Shown here: positions 6,844 to 13,331 of the stretch, piece by piece | Numbering within the stretch: the stretch's first letter is position 1 | Layout: each line of letters opens with the position of its first letter | DNA from: Planctomycetota bacterium | GTDB lineage: Bacteria > Planctomycetota > UBA8742 > UBA2392 | Length of the DNA stretch: 38,332 nucleotides | Assembly: GCA_022071975.1 (NCBI GenBank) | Contig: JAJVIO010000083.1 | Coordinates: forward strand, 1 to 38,332 | Direction: 5' to 3' | The notes under the pieces: generated by a model | What the model was told of the DNA's origin: nothing | What the model saw: the letters and a program-made list of their open reading frames with translations, nothing else | The model's database searches: none | Program-made: the position numbers and the translations under genes

Positions 6844-8229
6844 CTACTTCAGCCACTCTTTCAGCTGCCTGGTCAGTTCTGGGGTGTCGCCGAGGGTCTT
6901 TTCGAATTCGCCTTTTTCGGCTTTCCAGGCCATGCACCTGGCTGTGAACCTGGCGAAGGCTTCCCTTAGCCGGTCGTCCTGCCAGGCCATGGCTGTGAAC
7001 AGGGCGCCTGTTATGTAGGCCTGCAGGTGGGCTATGCTTTCGTCGTAGCTTGCCGCGCCATTCAGCTCTTTCAGCCAGTCCTTGCCGTCGAGCACGCTTT
7101 GCACGGCCTCGTCGCGGGTGCCGTCCGCCTTCTGGAACTTGCGCTTCAACTGCTCGGCCAGCTTGCCGTCCTGCGGGTTGAGTGGGTCGATGTAGTAAGC
7201 CGCGGCCGGCACGGCCTCCATCATCCAGCCGTAGGGGGTTGCCTGGCCGCGGTCCCATTGGCCGGGGAAGGCGGCGTGGAAGAAGGCGTGGCAGCTTTCG
7301 TGTTGGGCGATGCCTACGGTTTTTTCGAAGCCCTGGGCGCAGTTTTCGGCGTTCACGTGGGCGATGCGGTGCAGGTACGAGTACTCGCCGAAGGGCGAGC
7401 CCGGCTGCTCCTGCCGCTCGGCCCAGAGCTGGTTGTACTCGGCGTCCTTGGCCAGCACCCAGACTTTCAGGGGCCAGGCGGGCTCGGTGTAGCCTTCCAC
7501 CAGCAGGTAACGCGCGCGCATGCACTCCAGCAGCGCGTTCACGCGTTGGCCGATCTCGCAGGCTTCTGCCAGGGGCAGGTTGGTGCGCAGGCTTACGAAG
7601 GTGTACTCCAACTCGCGAGCCTTGGCCCAGGCGGCGTGGGCTTCGTCGCCTTCGTCATCGTAGGGATCTTCGCCTTCGTCGATGATTGGTTTGGGACCAC
7701 GCGCCATCCAGCCGCGTTCGCAGTGGTGCTTGCCTGCTTCGTACAGCTTGGCAGCTCGCTCGGGCACGAACTCTTTGCCCTTCGGTCGCTCGACGTAGCC
7801 GAGGATTTCCGCCGCCTGCTTGTTTCCGTCGTCCAGCTTGAGGGCGCGAAGGGCTTCCCAGCCGGCCGTGGAGGGCATTCCGGCCTTGCGGGCCTCGGCG
7901 GCCAAGGCTGCCCAGTCCTTTGCCAGGGCGGTGGCGGCCTTGCCGGTTTCGGCATTCAGCCCGATCTCGGTCCCGGTCGGCTCGCCGGTTGTTTTACGGC
8001 ACTCGGGGAACCAGCGGGCGATCAGCTCGCGCAGGGCCGGGTCGTCATGCTTCTTCAGCAAGCTGATGACGTCCTTGCTGAACTTGTCGCGCGCCTTGGG
8101 CGCAGTTTTCTCAACCCACTTCAGCTGGGGCTTGTCGAGGGCCGGCAGGTCAGGCTTTGGCGCGGCCTGGCAAAGCAAACTTGCCAGCAGCAGCAACGGC
8201 AGGGCGGTAACGGGGCGCATCGAGCTCAT
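6844..8229 (-). CDS. Secreted HEXXH metallopeptidase-like protein
   Basis: A 461-residue protein that starts with a signal peptide ('PVTALPLLLLASLLCQAAP', cleavage expected near residue 23; the Cys in 'LLCQA' could also make it a lipoprotein). The central part holds His310-Glu311-Ser-Cys-His314, a zinc-binding HEXXH motif, and a glutamate at 368 in 'WMMEAVPA', 54 residues later, that could be the third ligand, as in gluzincins. The region before it is helical and charged, perhaps TPR-like. The sequence reminds me of planctomycete DUF1570-type proteins but I cannot confirm this. Expected location is periplasmic or extracellular. The start at 8229 gives 'MSSMRP'; an internal Met at codon 4 is an alternative. 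No operon partner is seen: both neighbours are separated by repeats or run the other way. Confidence 0.7.
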   Translation of the reverse strand: MSSMRPVTALPLLLLASLLCQAAPKPDLPALDKPQLKWVEKTAPKARDKFSKDVISLLKKHDDPALRELIARWFPECRKTTGEPTGTEIGLNAETGKAATALAKDWAALAAEARKAGMPSTAGWEALRALKLDDGNKQAAEILGYVERPKGKEFVPERAAKLYEAGKHHCERGWMARGPKPIIDEGEDPYDDEGDEAHAAWAKARELEYTFVSLRTNLPLAEACEIGQRVNALLECMRARYLLVEGYTEPAWPLKVWVLAKDAEYNQLWAERQEQPGSPFGEYSYLHRIAHVNAENCAQGFEKTVGIAQHESCHAFFHAAFPGQWDRGQATPYGWMMEAVPAAAYYIDPLNPQDGKLAEQLKRKFQKADGTRDEAVQSVLDGKDWLKELNGAASYDESIAHLQAYITGALFTAMAWQDDRLREAFARFTARCMAWKAEKGEFEKTLGDTPELTRQLKEWLK

Positions 8230-8366
8230 GGCGCGAACTTACCCAATCCGCGCAGCCGCAGAAACAGCCGGTGCAGACTTGTGTTGCTGATCTGCGAGAA
8301 GCCCCGTGGGCTGCGCGAATGAAGAACGCGGCTTAAGCCACCTATGTGTCGCGGATTAGGCCAGTT

Positions 8367-8395
8367 TTGTCAGGTTGCTTCGCATGGGGTATACT
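8367..8395 (+). promoter_or_regulatory. Strong sigma70-type promoter for a candidate small RNA
   Basis: TTGTCA (8367-8372), exactly 17 bases, then TATACT (8390-8395): only one mismatch in the -35 and one in the -10 hexamer against the sigma70 consensus. Transcription should start near 8402. No good open reading frame follows before a terminator-like hairpin at 8467-8494. Confidence 0.65.
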
Positions 8396-8401
8396 TGAGC
8401 A

Positions 8402-8497
8402 AGTTGAGGCGGGCGGGCCTGACGTCCCCTCATCCCCTTTTCCCCGCGGACGGGAAACGGTAGAGAAAAGAGCGGGGCATCTGCCCCGCTCTTTCAC
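8402..8497 (+). ncRNA. Candidate small RNA, about 95 nt, unknown family
   Basis: The unit is inferred from a near-consensus promoter at 8367-8395 and a 13-bp perfect terminator-like stem at 8467-8494. Between them I can fold TTCCC-type arms around 'CGGA' near 8438-8456 and a GAGG/CCTC pairing near 8406-8431. I looked for the SRP RNA core (GGAAGGAAGCAGCC-like) and for a 6S-like open bubble and did not see either. A separate extended -10 at 8587-8595 can serve the following gene, so this region does not need to be that gene's leader, but an attenuated 5' leader remains the main alternative. Confidence 0.45.
8467..8494 (+). terminator. Terminator-like hairpin of the candidate small RNA
   Basis: AAAGAGCGGGGCA (8467-8479) pairs perfectly with TGCCCCGCTCTTT (8482-8494), followed by CACTTTC. 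The A/T ends of the stem give it T-rich flanks in both directions, so it may also stop transcription from the right. Confidence 0.6.
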
Positions 8498-8586
8498 TTT
8501 CCCGGGCACCCGCCCCGCTGACTTGGGGGCAGGCCTGGGTGGACTTTTCCCCTGAGTTCAAAGGCCCTTCATCCGTTTACCCACGG

Positions 8587-8595
8587 TGCTATGAT
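8587..8595 (+). promoter_or_regulatory. Extended -10 promoter of the GspE-N/zinc-ribbon gene
   Basis: TGCTATGAT (TG-n-TATGAT) lies 33 bases before the ATG at 8628; the -35 region is poor, which extended -10 promoters tolerate. Confidence 0.45.
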
Positions 8596-8627
8596 CGCAC
8601 TCGTCCGGCCCGCTTTCGAAAGACACG

Positions 8628-9308
8628 ATGGCTACCACCAAGGTTGAAGTGCTGTTTGGCAAGATTGCCGTCAGCTGCGGCTTCGTCAACGACGAGCAGC
8701 TGGCCAAGGCCGTCGAAGCCCAGGAAAAGGCGCCCGACGGCACCCACCTCGGCAAGATCATGGTCGATCTCGGCTTCCTCAGCGACGAGGAACTGATGAC
8801 CGTGCTCGCCATCCAGCGCGAAAACCGCTCGCGCCTCGAGATGTCGCCGGCTGTGCGCAAGATGGGCATGACGCTGGGGCGCCTGGCGATCGAAAAGGGC
8901 TACTGCAACGAGCAGCAGGTGCACGAAGCGATCCGCGAGCAGGCCAAGCTTGAGCGTTTCAACCTGTTCTTCCGCCTGGGTGAAGTGCTGGTCAGCAAGG
9001 GCTTCCTGACCGGCGACCAGGTGCACGAGTTGCTGCAGACCCAGAACATCACCATCCTCGGCTGCCCCTCCTGCTTCAGCAAGTTCAACGTGCTGAACTG
9101 GAAAGAGGGCATGAAGATTCCCTGCCCCAAGTGCGGCAACCCCGAGCTGGAACGCCCCGTCACCATGCCGGGCCTGAAAGTGGAAGGCAGCATCGACGAG
9201 GGCGACCGCAAGGTGGCACTGAAGAAGGCCCAGCAGGAAGAGGCCGACAAGAACGTGCCGGACTCATTGAAGGGCCTGGAAGACGATTTTACGCCGCCCA
9301 AGCGCTGA
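8628..9308 (+). CDS. GspE/MshE N-terminal domain repeat protein with zinc ribbon
   Basis: A 226-residue cytoplasmic protein. Two segments, about residues 6-66 ('LFGKIAVSCGFVNDEQLAKAVE..LGKIMVDLGFLSDEEL' pattern) and 80-140 ('LGRLAIEKGYCNEQQVHEAI..LGEVLVSKGFLTGDQV'), repeat the helical signature of the N-terminal domain of GspE/PilB/MshE secretion ATPases, which in MshE binds cyclic di-GMP. There is no ATPase domain. Cys146-x2-Cys149 and Cys166-x2-Cys169 form a zinc ribbon, followed by a charged, low-complexity tail. Next downstream are two type IV pilin-like genes, so a link to pilus or type II secretion assembly or regulation is likely by context, but a separate promoter before the pilin genes argues against a single operon. 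The start ATG has a weak 'gaaag' upstream. Confidence 0.75.
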   Translation: MATTKVEVLFGKIAVSCGFVNDEQLAKAVEAQEKAPDGTHLGKIMVDLGFLSDEELMTVLAIQRENRSRLEMSPAVRKMGMTLGRLAIEKGYCNEQQVHEAIREQAKLERFNLFFRLGEVLVSKGFLTGDQVHELLQTQNITILGCPSCFSKFNVLNWKEGMKIPCPKCGNPELERPVTMPGLKVEGSIDEGDRKVALKKAQQEEADKNVPDSLKGLEDDFTPPKR

Positions 9309-9383
9309 GTCGTAAGGCAAGCTTTTCGAATACCTTACGCGAACAGCCGGGTTTCCCGACGCAACCCCGCAGCGTGCTGGTGC

Positions 9384-9412
9384 TTGACGCACCCCCCGGC
9401 CTGCGGGATACT
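9384..9412 (+). promoter_or_regulatory. Sigma70-type promoter of the first pilin-like gene
   Basis: TTGACG (9384-9389), 17 bases, GATACT (9407-9412). The start would fall near 9419, about 60 bases before the TTG start codon. Directly downstream is CCGTCGGATACC (9417-9428), which recurs at 10202-10213 before the second pilin-like gene. Confidence 0.6.
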
Positions 9413-9478
9413 GGACCCGTCGGATACCCTCCAATTATAGGGATGGTTTCGTTTTTAACCCATACAAGGGGAACTGAA

Positions 9479-10120
9479 TTGAAACGGTATACAAGTCGCG
9501 GATTTACTCTCGTTGAGCTGATGGTGGTGATCGGCATCCTGGGCCTGCTGGTCGGCATTCTGGCCGTCGCAGTGATTCCCAAGCTCACGGAAGCCAAGAA
9601 CAAGCTTGAGGTCAAGCAGGTCGGTGACCTGATGGCCGGCTTCCAGAACATCGCGGCCGACGACGCCAAGAAGCGCAAACTGAAGGACCTGAAGGACGTG
9701 AAGGGTGAGAAGTTCTACGAGGCGGCCTTCAAGAAGAAGCTGCTTGAGGACGGCCTGCTCAGCAAGATCGTGAGCCTGAACTCCACCACCGACTCCAAGG
9801 CCGACAAGGCGTGGATCGAGCAGGACGGCGGCGAAATGCCCTCCAACAGCGTTTCGTACACGGCCCCCAAGGCCAACGACCTGCTGACGGTCATGAGCCT
9901 GAAGGGCAAGAACCGCAAGATCATCCTGACCTTCAACTCGCGGAACTGGGCCAACTACAAGGACCAGGGCACCATCGTCCAGTGGTCGGACGGCGACACC
10001 GCCACCTACATGACCAAGGACGACGCCACCGGTGAGTTCAGCCTGGATGCCAACGCCTGGGACAACTCGCCCGGCGACATCATCGGCGAGCGCCCCCCCT
10101 TCGACCGCACCTTTGAGTAA
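9479..10120 (+). CDS. Type IV pilin/pseudopilin-like protein, paralogue 1
   Basis: A 213-residue protein with a class III signal: short positive leader 'MKRYTSRG', then 'FTLVELMVVIGILGLLVG', the prepilin peptidase site and N-methylated hydrophobic helix (Gly-1, Phe+1, Glu+5). I choose the TTG at 9479 because AAGGGGA lies six bases upstream and it gives a normal 8-residue leader; an in-frame ATG at 9443 would give a 20-residue leader. The globular part is charged and lysine-rich and ends in 'PPFDRTFE'. It shares 'TFNSRN', 'WSDG', 'DDA' and the 'PF..TFE' end with the next gene, so the two are paralogues. It is expected to be inserted in the inner membrane and assembled into a pilus or type II secretion pseudopilus. 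It has its own promoter and a strong terminator. Confidence 0.88.
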   Translation: MKRYTSRGFTLVELMVVIGILGLLVGILAVAVIPKLTEAKNKLEVKQVGDLMAGFQNIAADDAKKRKLKDLKDVKGEKFYEAAFKKKLLEDGLLSKIVSLNSTTDSKADKAWIEQDGGEMPSNSVSYTAPKANDLLTVMSLKGKNRKIILTFNSRNWANYKDQGTIVQWSDGDTATYMTKDDATGEFSLDANAWDNSPGDIIGERPPFDRTFE

Positions 10121-10134
10121 CGCAGTCTGCCAAC

Positions 10135-10165
10135 ACAGCCCCGGGGATATCCCCGGGGCTGTTTC
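10135..10165 (+). terminator. Intrinsic terminator after the first pilin-like gene
   Basis: ACAGCCCCGGGGA (10135-10147) pairs with TCCCCGGGGCTGT (10150-10162), followed by TTCTATTT. It separates the two paralogous pilin genes into independent transcripts. Confidence 0.85.
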
Positions 10166-10550
10166 TATTTGACGGCTGCTTACGGACGGGTGACAATTGT
10201 GCCGTCGGATACCTCCCGCGAGGCGCGCCCTCCCGTACGGGAATCTTTGCCATGGAGTCCGACAGTAGTAGTCCCCAACCCTCTGCTGATCTGCCTGCTT
10301 CACCGCTGCGGTTGCCTTCACCGGCCGCGATGACTCCGCCCTAAACCGATTTTCCATTCGCTGCCCGCCGCGCGCGAGTGTGTTTTCGTTTCGCCGTCCA
10401 GGCCGGCGCTGGATCTACATTTGTATATATAAAAACTCGTAAACGAAAATAAATGTTAGAAAAAGTTGACAGGATCCCGTCTGCGGGGGATGTTTGGGGT
10501 GTCGGGTCCCTCGCCTCTTCGGCGCGCAACTTCCTATTTCCGGAGCAATC
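10166..10550 (+). promoter_or_regulatory. Regulatory gap before the second pilin-like gene
   Basis: This 385-base gap holds no convincing gene. It contains a repeat of the 12-mer CCGTCGGATACC (10202-10213), a perfect palindrome TCCCGTACGGGA (10231-10242), and then a strikingly AT-rich block at about 10415-10465 that looks like an UP element. Directly after it TTGACA (10466-10471) is followed at 17 bases by the weak -10 GATGTT (10489-10494). ACATTT (about 10417) and AAATGT (about 10450) make an inverted pair around the AT-rich block. The start ATG at 10551 has CGGAG five bases upstream. Confidence 0.5.
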
Positions 10551-11186
10551 ATGTTCTCTCGCGCACGCGCGGGTTTCACCCTTGTCGAACTGATGGTCGT
10601 GATCGCCATCCTGGGCCTGCTGGTTTCGGTGCTGGCCTTTGCGGTCACACGACACTTCACCAAGGCCAACGCCGACCTCGACAAGGTCAACATGCACAAA
10701 CTGTTTGACGCCCTCCAGCAGGCGGGCACCAATCCCTCATACACCAAGCGCTTCAACGACAAGGACAACCGCGACAAGAGCGGCCGTGAGTTCTTCGAAT
10801 TCCTGTTCCAGGCCGGCGTGCTGGACGGCAACGACCTCAACAGCGTGGTAAGCCTCGGCGGCGGTGACGCGCCGGCCGAGCGCGACACGGTGGGCAAAGA
10901 CATGAAGCTGGACGCGGGCTCATGCAGCTTCACCGCGCCCAAGCTGGGCGAGTTCCGCCAGCTGTTGACGGGTAAAGAGCGCACGGTGCTGTTCACCTTC
11001 AACAGCCGCAACGCCCACAACTACGACTCGATAGGCTACGGCATGCTGGTGGCGTGGTCCGACGGCGAGGTTGACTACCTGACCGAGGATGACGCGGCTT
11101 CCAAGTACCAGATCAGCGCCGCGGAATGGGCCGATCCCACCCAACTCTACGGCAAAAAGAAGCCCTTCGAACACACCTTCGAATAG
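10551..11186 (+). CDS. Type IV pilin/pseudopilin-like protein, paralogue 2
   Basis: A 211-residue protein with leader 'MFSRARAG' and the prepilin helix 'FTLVELMVVIAILGLLVSVLA' in outline (Gly-1, Phe+1, Glu+5). It lines up with the previous gene along its whole length: 'TFNSRN', 'VAWSDGEVDYLTEDDA' against 'VQWSDGDTATYMTKDDA', and the C-terminal 'PFEHTFE'. It is therefore a tandem duplicate that has diverged. Two separate promoters and a terminator between the genes suggest different expression levels or conditions. ATG with CGGAG five bases upstream. No pilin-type C-terminal cysteines or the H-x9-DG planctomycete (DUF1559) motif are visible. Confidence 0.88.
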   Translation: MFSRARAGFTLVELMVVIAILGLLVSVLAFAVTRHFTKANADLDKVNMHKLFDALQQAGTNPSYTKRFNDKDNRDKSGREFFEFLFQAGVLDGNDLNSVVSLGGGDAPAERDTVGKDMKLDAGSCSFTAPKLGEFRQLLTGKERTVLFTFNSRNAHNYDSIGYGMLVAWSDGEVDYLTEDDAASKYQISAAEWADPTQLYGKKKPFEHTFE

Positions 11187-11206
11187 GCGCGGGGATGCGT
11201 AGTGGC

Positions 11207-11234
11207 GTAGGGACACGCGGCAGCGTGTCCCTAC
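11207..11234. repeat. GTAGGGACACGC palindrome
   Basis: GTAGGGACACGC (11207-11218) and GCGTGTCCCTAC (11223-11234) form a perfect 12-bp hairpin with a GGCA loop. It covers the stop codon of the leftward TPR gene and lies 21 bases after the second pilin gene, so it may serve as a bidirectional terminator, but its sequence looks like a dispersed repeat. Confidence 0.65.
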
Positions 11235-11950
11235 TGCGTTAAGCGCTGCACCGTCGGGTGATCGCGCACACTCTGCACCGGGCTGCCGGGCTCGTTCAGC
11301 TCCAGCTCTAGCAGCGTGCCGGCGCGCTCCGGGTGGTCTTCGGCCAGGCGCTCCAGTGTACGGCCGGCTTCATCGGGCATGCCGAGGATGCACTGGGCCT
11401 TGAGCAGCCACATGCCCGCGTCAGGAAATCCGGCACGAAAGGCGAGTGTCAGCGGCGCCATGGCCAGCGCCGGGTCGCCCGACTGGTAGCGCGCCACGCC
11501 CAGCAGCAAGTTGGCCTGCGGATCGTTGGGGGACTTGGTCAGCAGGGTGTCCAGCTCGATCAGCGCCGCTTCATAGTCGCCCTTGTGCACCAGCATGCTG
11601 GCGATGTTGCGCCGGATGTAATCGAGCCTGGGCGCGATGCCGATCGCCTCGGTGAACAGCTCCATGGCCTCCGTTTCTCGCCGCTCGGCCAGGTGCTCGC
11701 TGGCCAGCCCGTTGAGCGCGTTGGCAAATGCCGCGTGCTCGCGCTCGTCCAGGGGCTGCTTCGCGATGCGCCGGCGCCAGATGTCCACCAGCGGAGCGAA
11801 CACCGCGTGATCGGAAAACGCGGCCGACAGCTCCAGCATGGTGTCCACGTCGCAGCCCTCGGCCAGCTTGCGCGCGAGGCGCACTGCGTGGGGGCCTTCG
11901 CCGGCCTCCAGGTCGGCGCGGATCTGCTCGACTGTGGGTTGGTCAGGCAT
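11231..11950 (-). CDS. TPR-repeat protein
   Basis: A 239-residue cytoplasmic protein made of helix pairs. TPR-like units are visible at about residues 90-125 ('AMELFTEAIGIAPRLDYIRRNIA'), 126-160 ('KGDYEAALIELDTLLTKSPND') and 160-200 ('LLLGVARYQSGDPALAMAPL'), with the small residues and 'P-N-D' turns of the repeat. No signal peptide. It follows nifS in the same direction with an 83-base gap that contains a short repeat, so it may be the last gene of a nifU-nifS-TPR unit, acting as a scaffold for protein partners. No specific partner can be named. Its stop codon lies in a palindromic repeat. Confidence 0.75.
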   Translation of the reverse strand: MPDQPTVEQIRADLEAGEGPHAVRLARKLAEGCDVDTMLELSAAFSDHAVFAPLVDIWRRRIAKQPLDEREHAAFANALNGLASEHLAERRETEAMELFTEAIGIAPRLDYIRRNIASMLVHKGDYEAALIELDTLLTKSPNDPQANLLLGVARYQSGDPALAMAPLTLAFRAGFPDAGMWLLKAQCILGMPDEAGRTLERLAEDHPERAGTLLELELNEPGSPVQSVRDHPTVQRLTQ

Positions 11951-11954
11951 GGAA

Positions 11955-12028
11955 TCAGGTTACAGGTTTCGGGTGTCAGGTGTCAGGGCCTCGAAGCCGT
12001 CGTCCGCCGAAACCTGACACCTCTAACC
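11955..12028. repeat. CAGGTTTCGG/GGTGTCAGG repeat block
   Basis: The gap between the TPR gene and nifS holds 'CAGGTTTCGGGTGTCAGG' near 11963-11980 and its shuffled inverse 'CGAAACCTGACACCT' near 12008-12022, giving a long imperfect hairpin. This kind of 'CCTGACACCTGAAACC' intergenic repeat is known to me from unrelated GC-rich genomes. Confidence 0.55.
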
Positions 12029-12033
12029 TGAAG

Positions 12034-13266
12034 CTACGCAGTTGCGAAATACGCCTTGTGCTTCTCGAGCTGCTCGGCGCTGAGGCCGTTGCTGTGTTGC
12101 TCAGCGTGGCCGAAGGGGCTCATCTCGCGCAGGCGTTTCACGATGCCGCTGATCTGCTCGATGGCGGCGTCGATTTCTTCGGACTCGGTGTAGCGGCTGA
12201 CGCAGAAGCGTACGCTGCCGTGGATCGCCGACAGCGGCACGTTCATGGCCTTCAGCACGTGGCTGGGCTCCAGGCTTCCGGACCGGCAGGCGCTGCCGGC
12301 GCTGACCGCGATGTTGGCGGCGTCCAGCATCATCAACAGCGCTTCGCCGTCGATGAACTTAAAACCCGCGTTCAGGGTGTTCGGCAGACGATCCTGCTGG
12401 TCGCCGTTGATGATCAGGTCTTCGCACTTCGCCAACAGGCCGCTCTGCAGGCGGTCGCGCATCAGCTTCATGTGCTCGATGTGCCTGGCCATCTCGCGGT
12501 TCAGCAGGCCGGCAGCGGCGCCCATCGCCACGATGCCCATGGCGTTTTCCGTGCCCGCGCGCCGGCCGTTCTCATGGTGGCCGCCGCGGATCAACGGCAG
12601 GAAAGGGGCTTTCTCGCGCACGAACAGGGCGCCTGCACCCTTCAGGCCGTGGAACTTGTGGCCGGAGATCGTGAGGTAGTCGATGGCGGCTTCTTCCGTG
12701 AGGTCGATCTTGAGCTTGCCGGCGGCCTGCACGGCATCGACGTGGAAGAGCGCGCCGAACTGCTTGGCGATGTCGCCCGCGGCGTTGACCGGGTTGATCA
12801 CGCCGGTTTCGTTGTTGGCCCACATCAGGCTGACCAGCGCGGTGTCGCCGCTGATCTCGTTTTTCAACTCGTCGAGGTCGATGTGGCCGAGGCGGTCCAC
12901 GTTCAGCTCGGTGACGCGATAGCCCGACTGCTCGAGGTAGCGCACGACTTCCAGCACGCTGGCGTGCTCGGTGCGGCTGGTGATGATGTGCTTGCGCTCG
13001 GGCATGCCGTCCAGCGCGGCGTAGATGGCGGTGTTGTTGCCCTCGGTGGCGCCGGAATTGAACACGATTTCGGCCGGTTTGCAGTTCAGCAGCTTCGCAA
13101 CGTTTTCGCGGGCCAGTTCGATCTCGTGACGCGCCTTCTGGCCGAAGCCGTGGGTGCTGCTGGGATTGCCGTAGATTTCGCCGAACAGGGGCAGCACGGC
13201 CTCGACCGCTTCCGGCGCGGGGAAGGTGGTCGAGTTGTTGTCGAGATAGATCGGGCGTTCGGTCAT
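12034..13266 (-). CDS. nifS: Cysteine desulfurase, NifS/IscS family
   Basis: A 410-residue PLP enzyme that takes sulfur from cysteine, forming alanine and a persulfide for Fe-S cluster assembly. 'YLDNNSTT' at 7-14, 'SGATEGNN' at 71-78, 'EHAS' with His101, the PLP-binding lysine Lys204 in 'SGHKFHG', and the catalytic Cys327 in 'SAGSACRSG' are all present, and the short loop around Cys327 fits the group I (NifS/IscS) type. Length is normal. It lies 65 bases downstream of a NifU-like gene in the same direction, the usual nifU-nifS pairing. No nitrogenase gene is visible, so general Fe-S assembly is more likely than nitrogen fixation. The C-terminal extension ends 'HKAYFATA'. Confidence 0.95.
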   Translation of the reverse strand: MTERPIYLDNNSTTFPAPEAVEAVLPLFGEIYGNPSSTHGFGQKARHEIELARENVAKLLNCKPAEIVFNSGATEGNNTAIYAALDGMPERKHIITSRTEHASVLEVVRYLEQSGYRVTELNVDRLGHIDLDELKNEISGDTALVSLMWANNETGVINPVNAAGDIAKQFGALFHVDAVQAAGKLKIDLTEEAAIDYLTISGHKFHGLKGAGALFVREKAPFLPLIRGGHHENGRRAGTENAMGIVAMGAAAGLLNREMARHIEHMKLMRDRLQSGLLAKCEDLIINGDQQDRLPNTLNAGFKFIDGEALLMMLDAANIAVSAGSACRSGSLEPSHVLKAMNVPLSAIHGSVRFCVSRYTESEEIDAAIEQISGIVKRLREMSPFGHAEQHSNGLSAEQLEKHKAYFATA

Positions 13267-13284
13267 GTCGCTGTTGCCGCGGAT

Positions 13285-13322
13285 TCCAACACTCCGTGTT
13301 TATCCGTGGTCATCCGTGGTTT
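13285..13322. repeat. CCGTGTTTATCCGTGG/CATCCGTGGTT repeat
   Basis: The gap between nifU and nifS is built of three short steps, CCGTGTTTATCCGTGG then TCATCCGTGG, a tandem of an 'ATCCGTG' unit. Similar 'ATCCGTGTTTATCCGTGG' strings are familiar from intergenic regions of many GC-rich genomes. It does not look like a terminator. Confidence 0.55.
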
Positions 13323-13331
13323 CAAATGTGG

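Noticed and set aside
7027..8322. A 431-codon open frame on the plus strand
   Set aside because: It is the antisense of the HEXXH gene, which has a signal peptide and metal-binding motif.
8346..8555. A 69-codon frame across the candidate small RNA
   Set aside because: It starts before the promoter and has no recognisable product.
9131..9478. A longer start for the first pilin-like gene
   Set aside because: The upstream frame overlaps the previous gene and places the prepilin site far inside; TTG 9479 with AAGGGGA is better.
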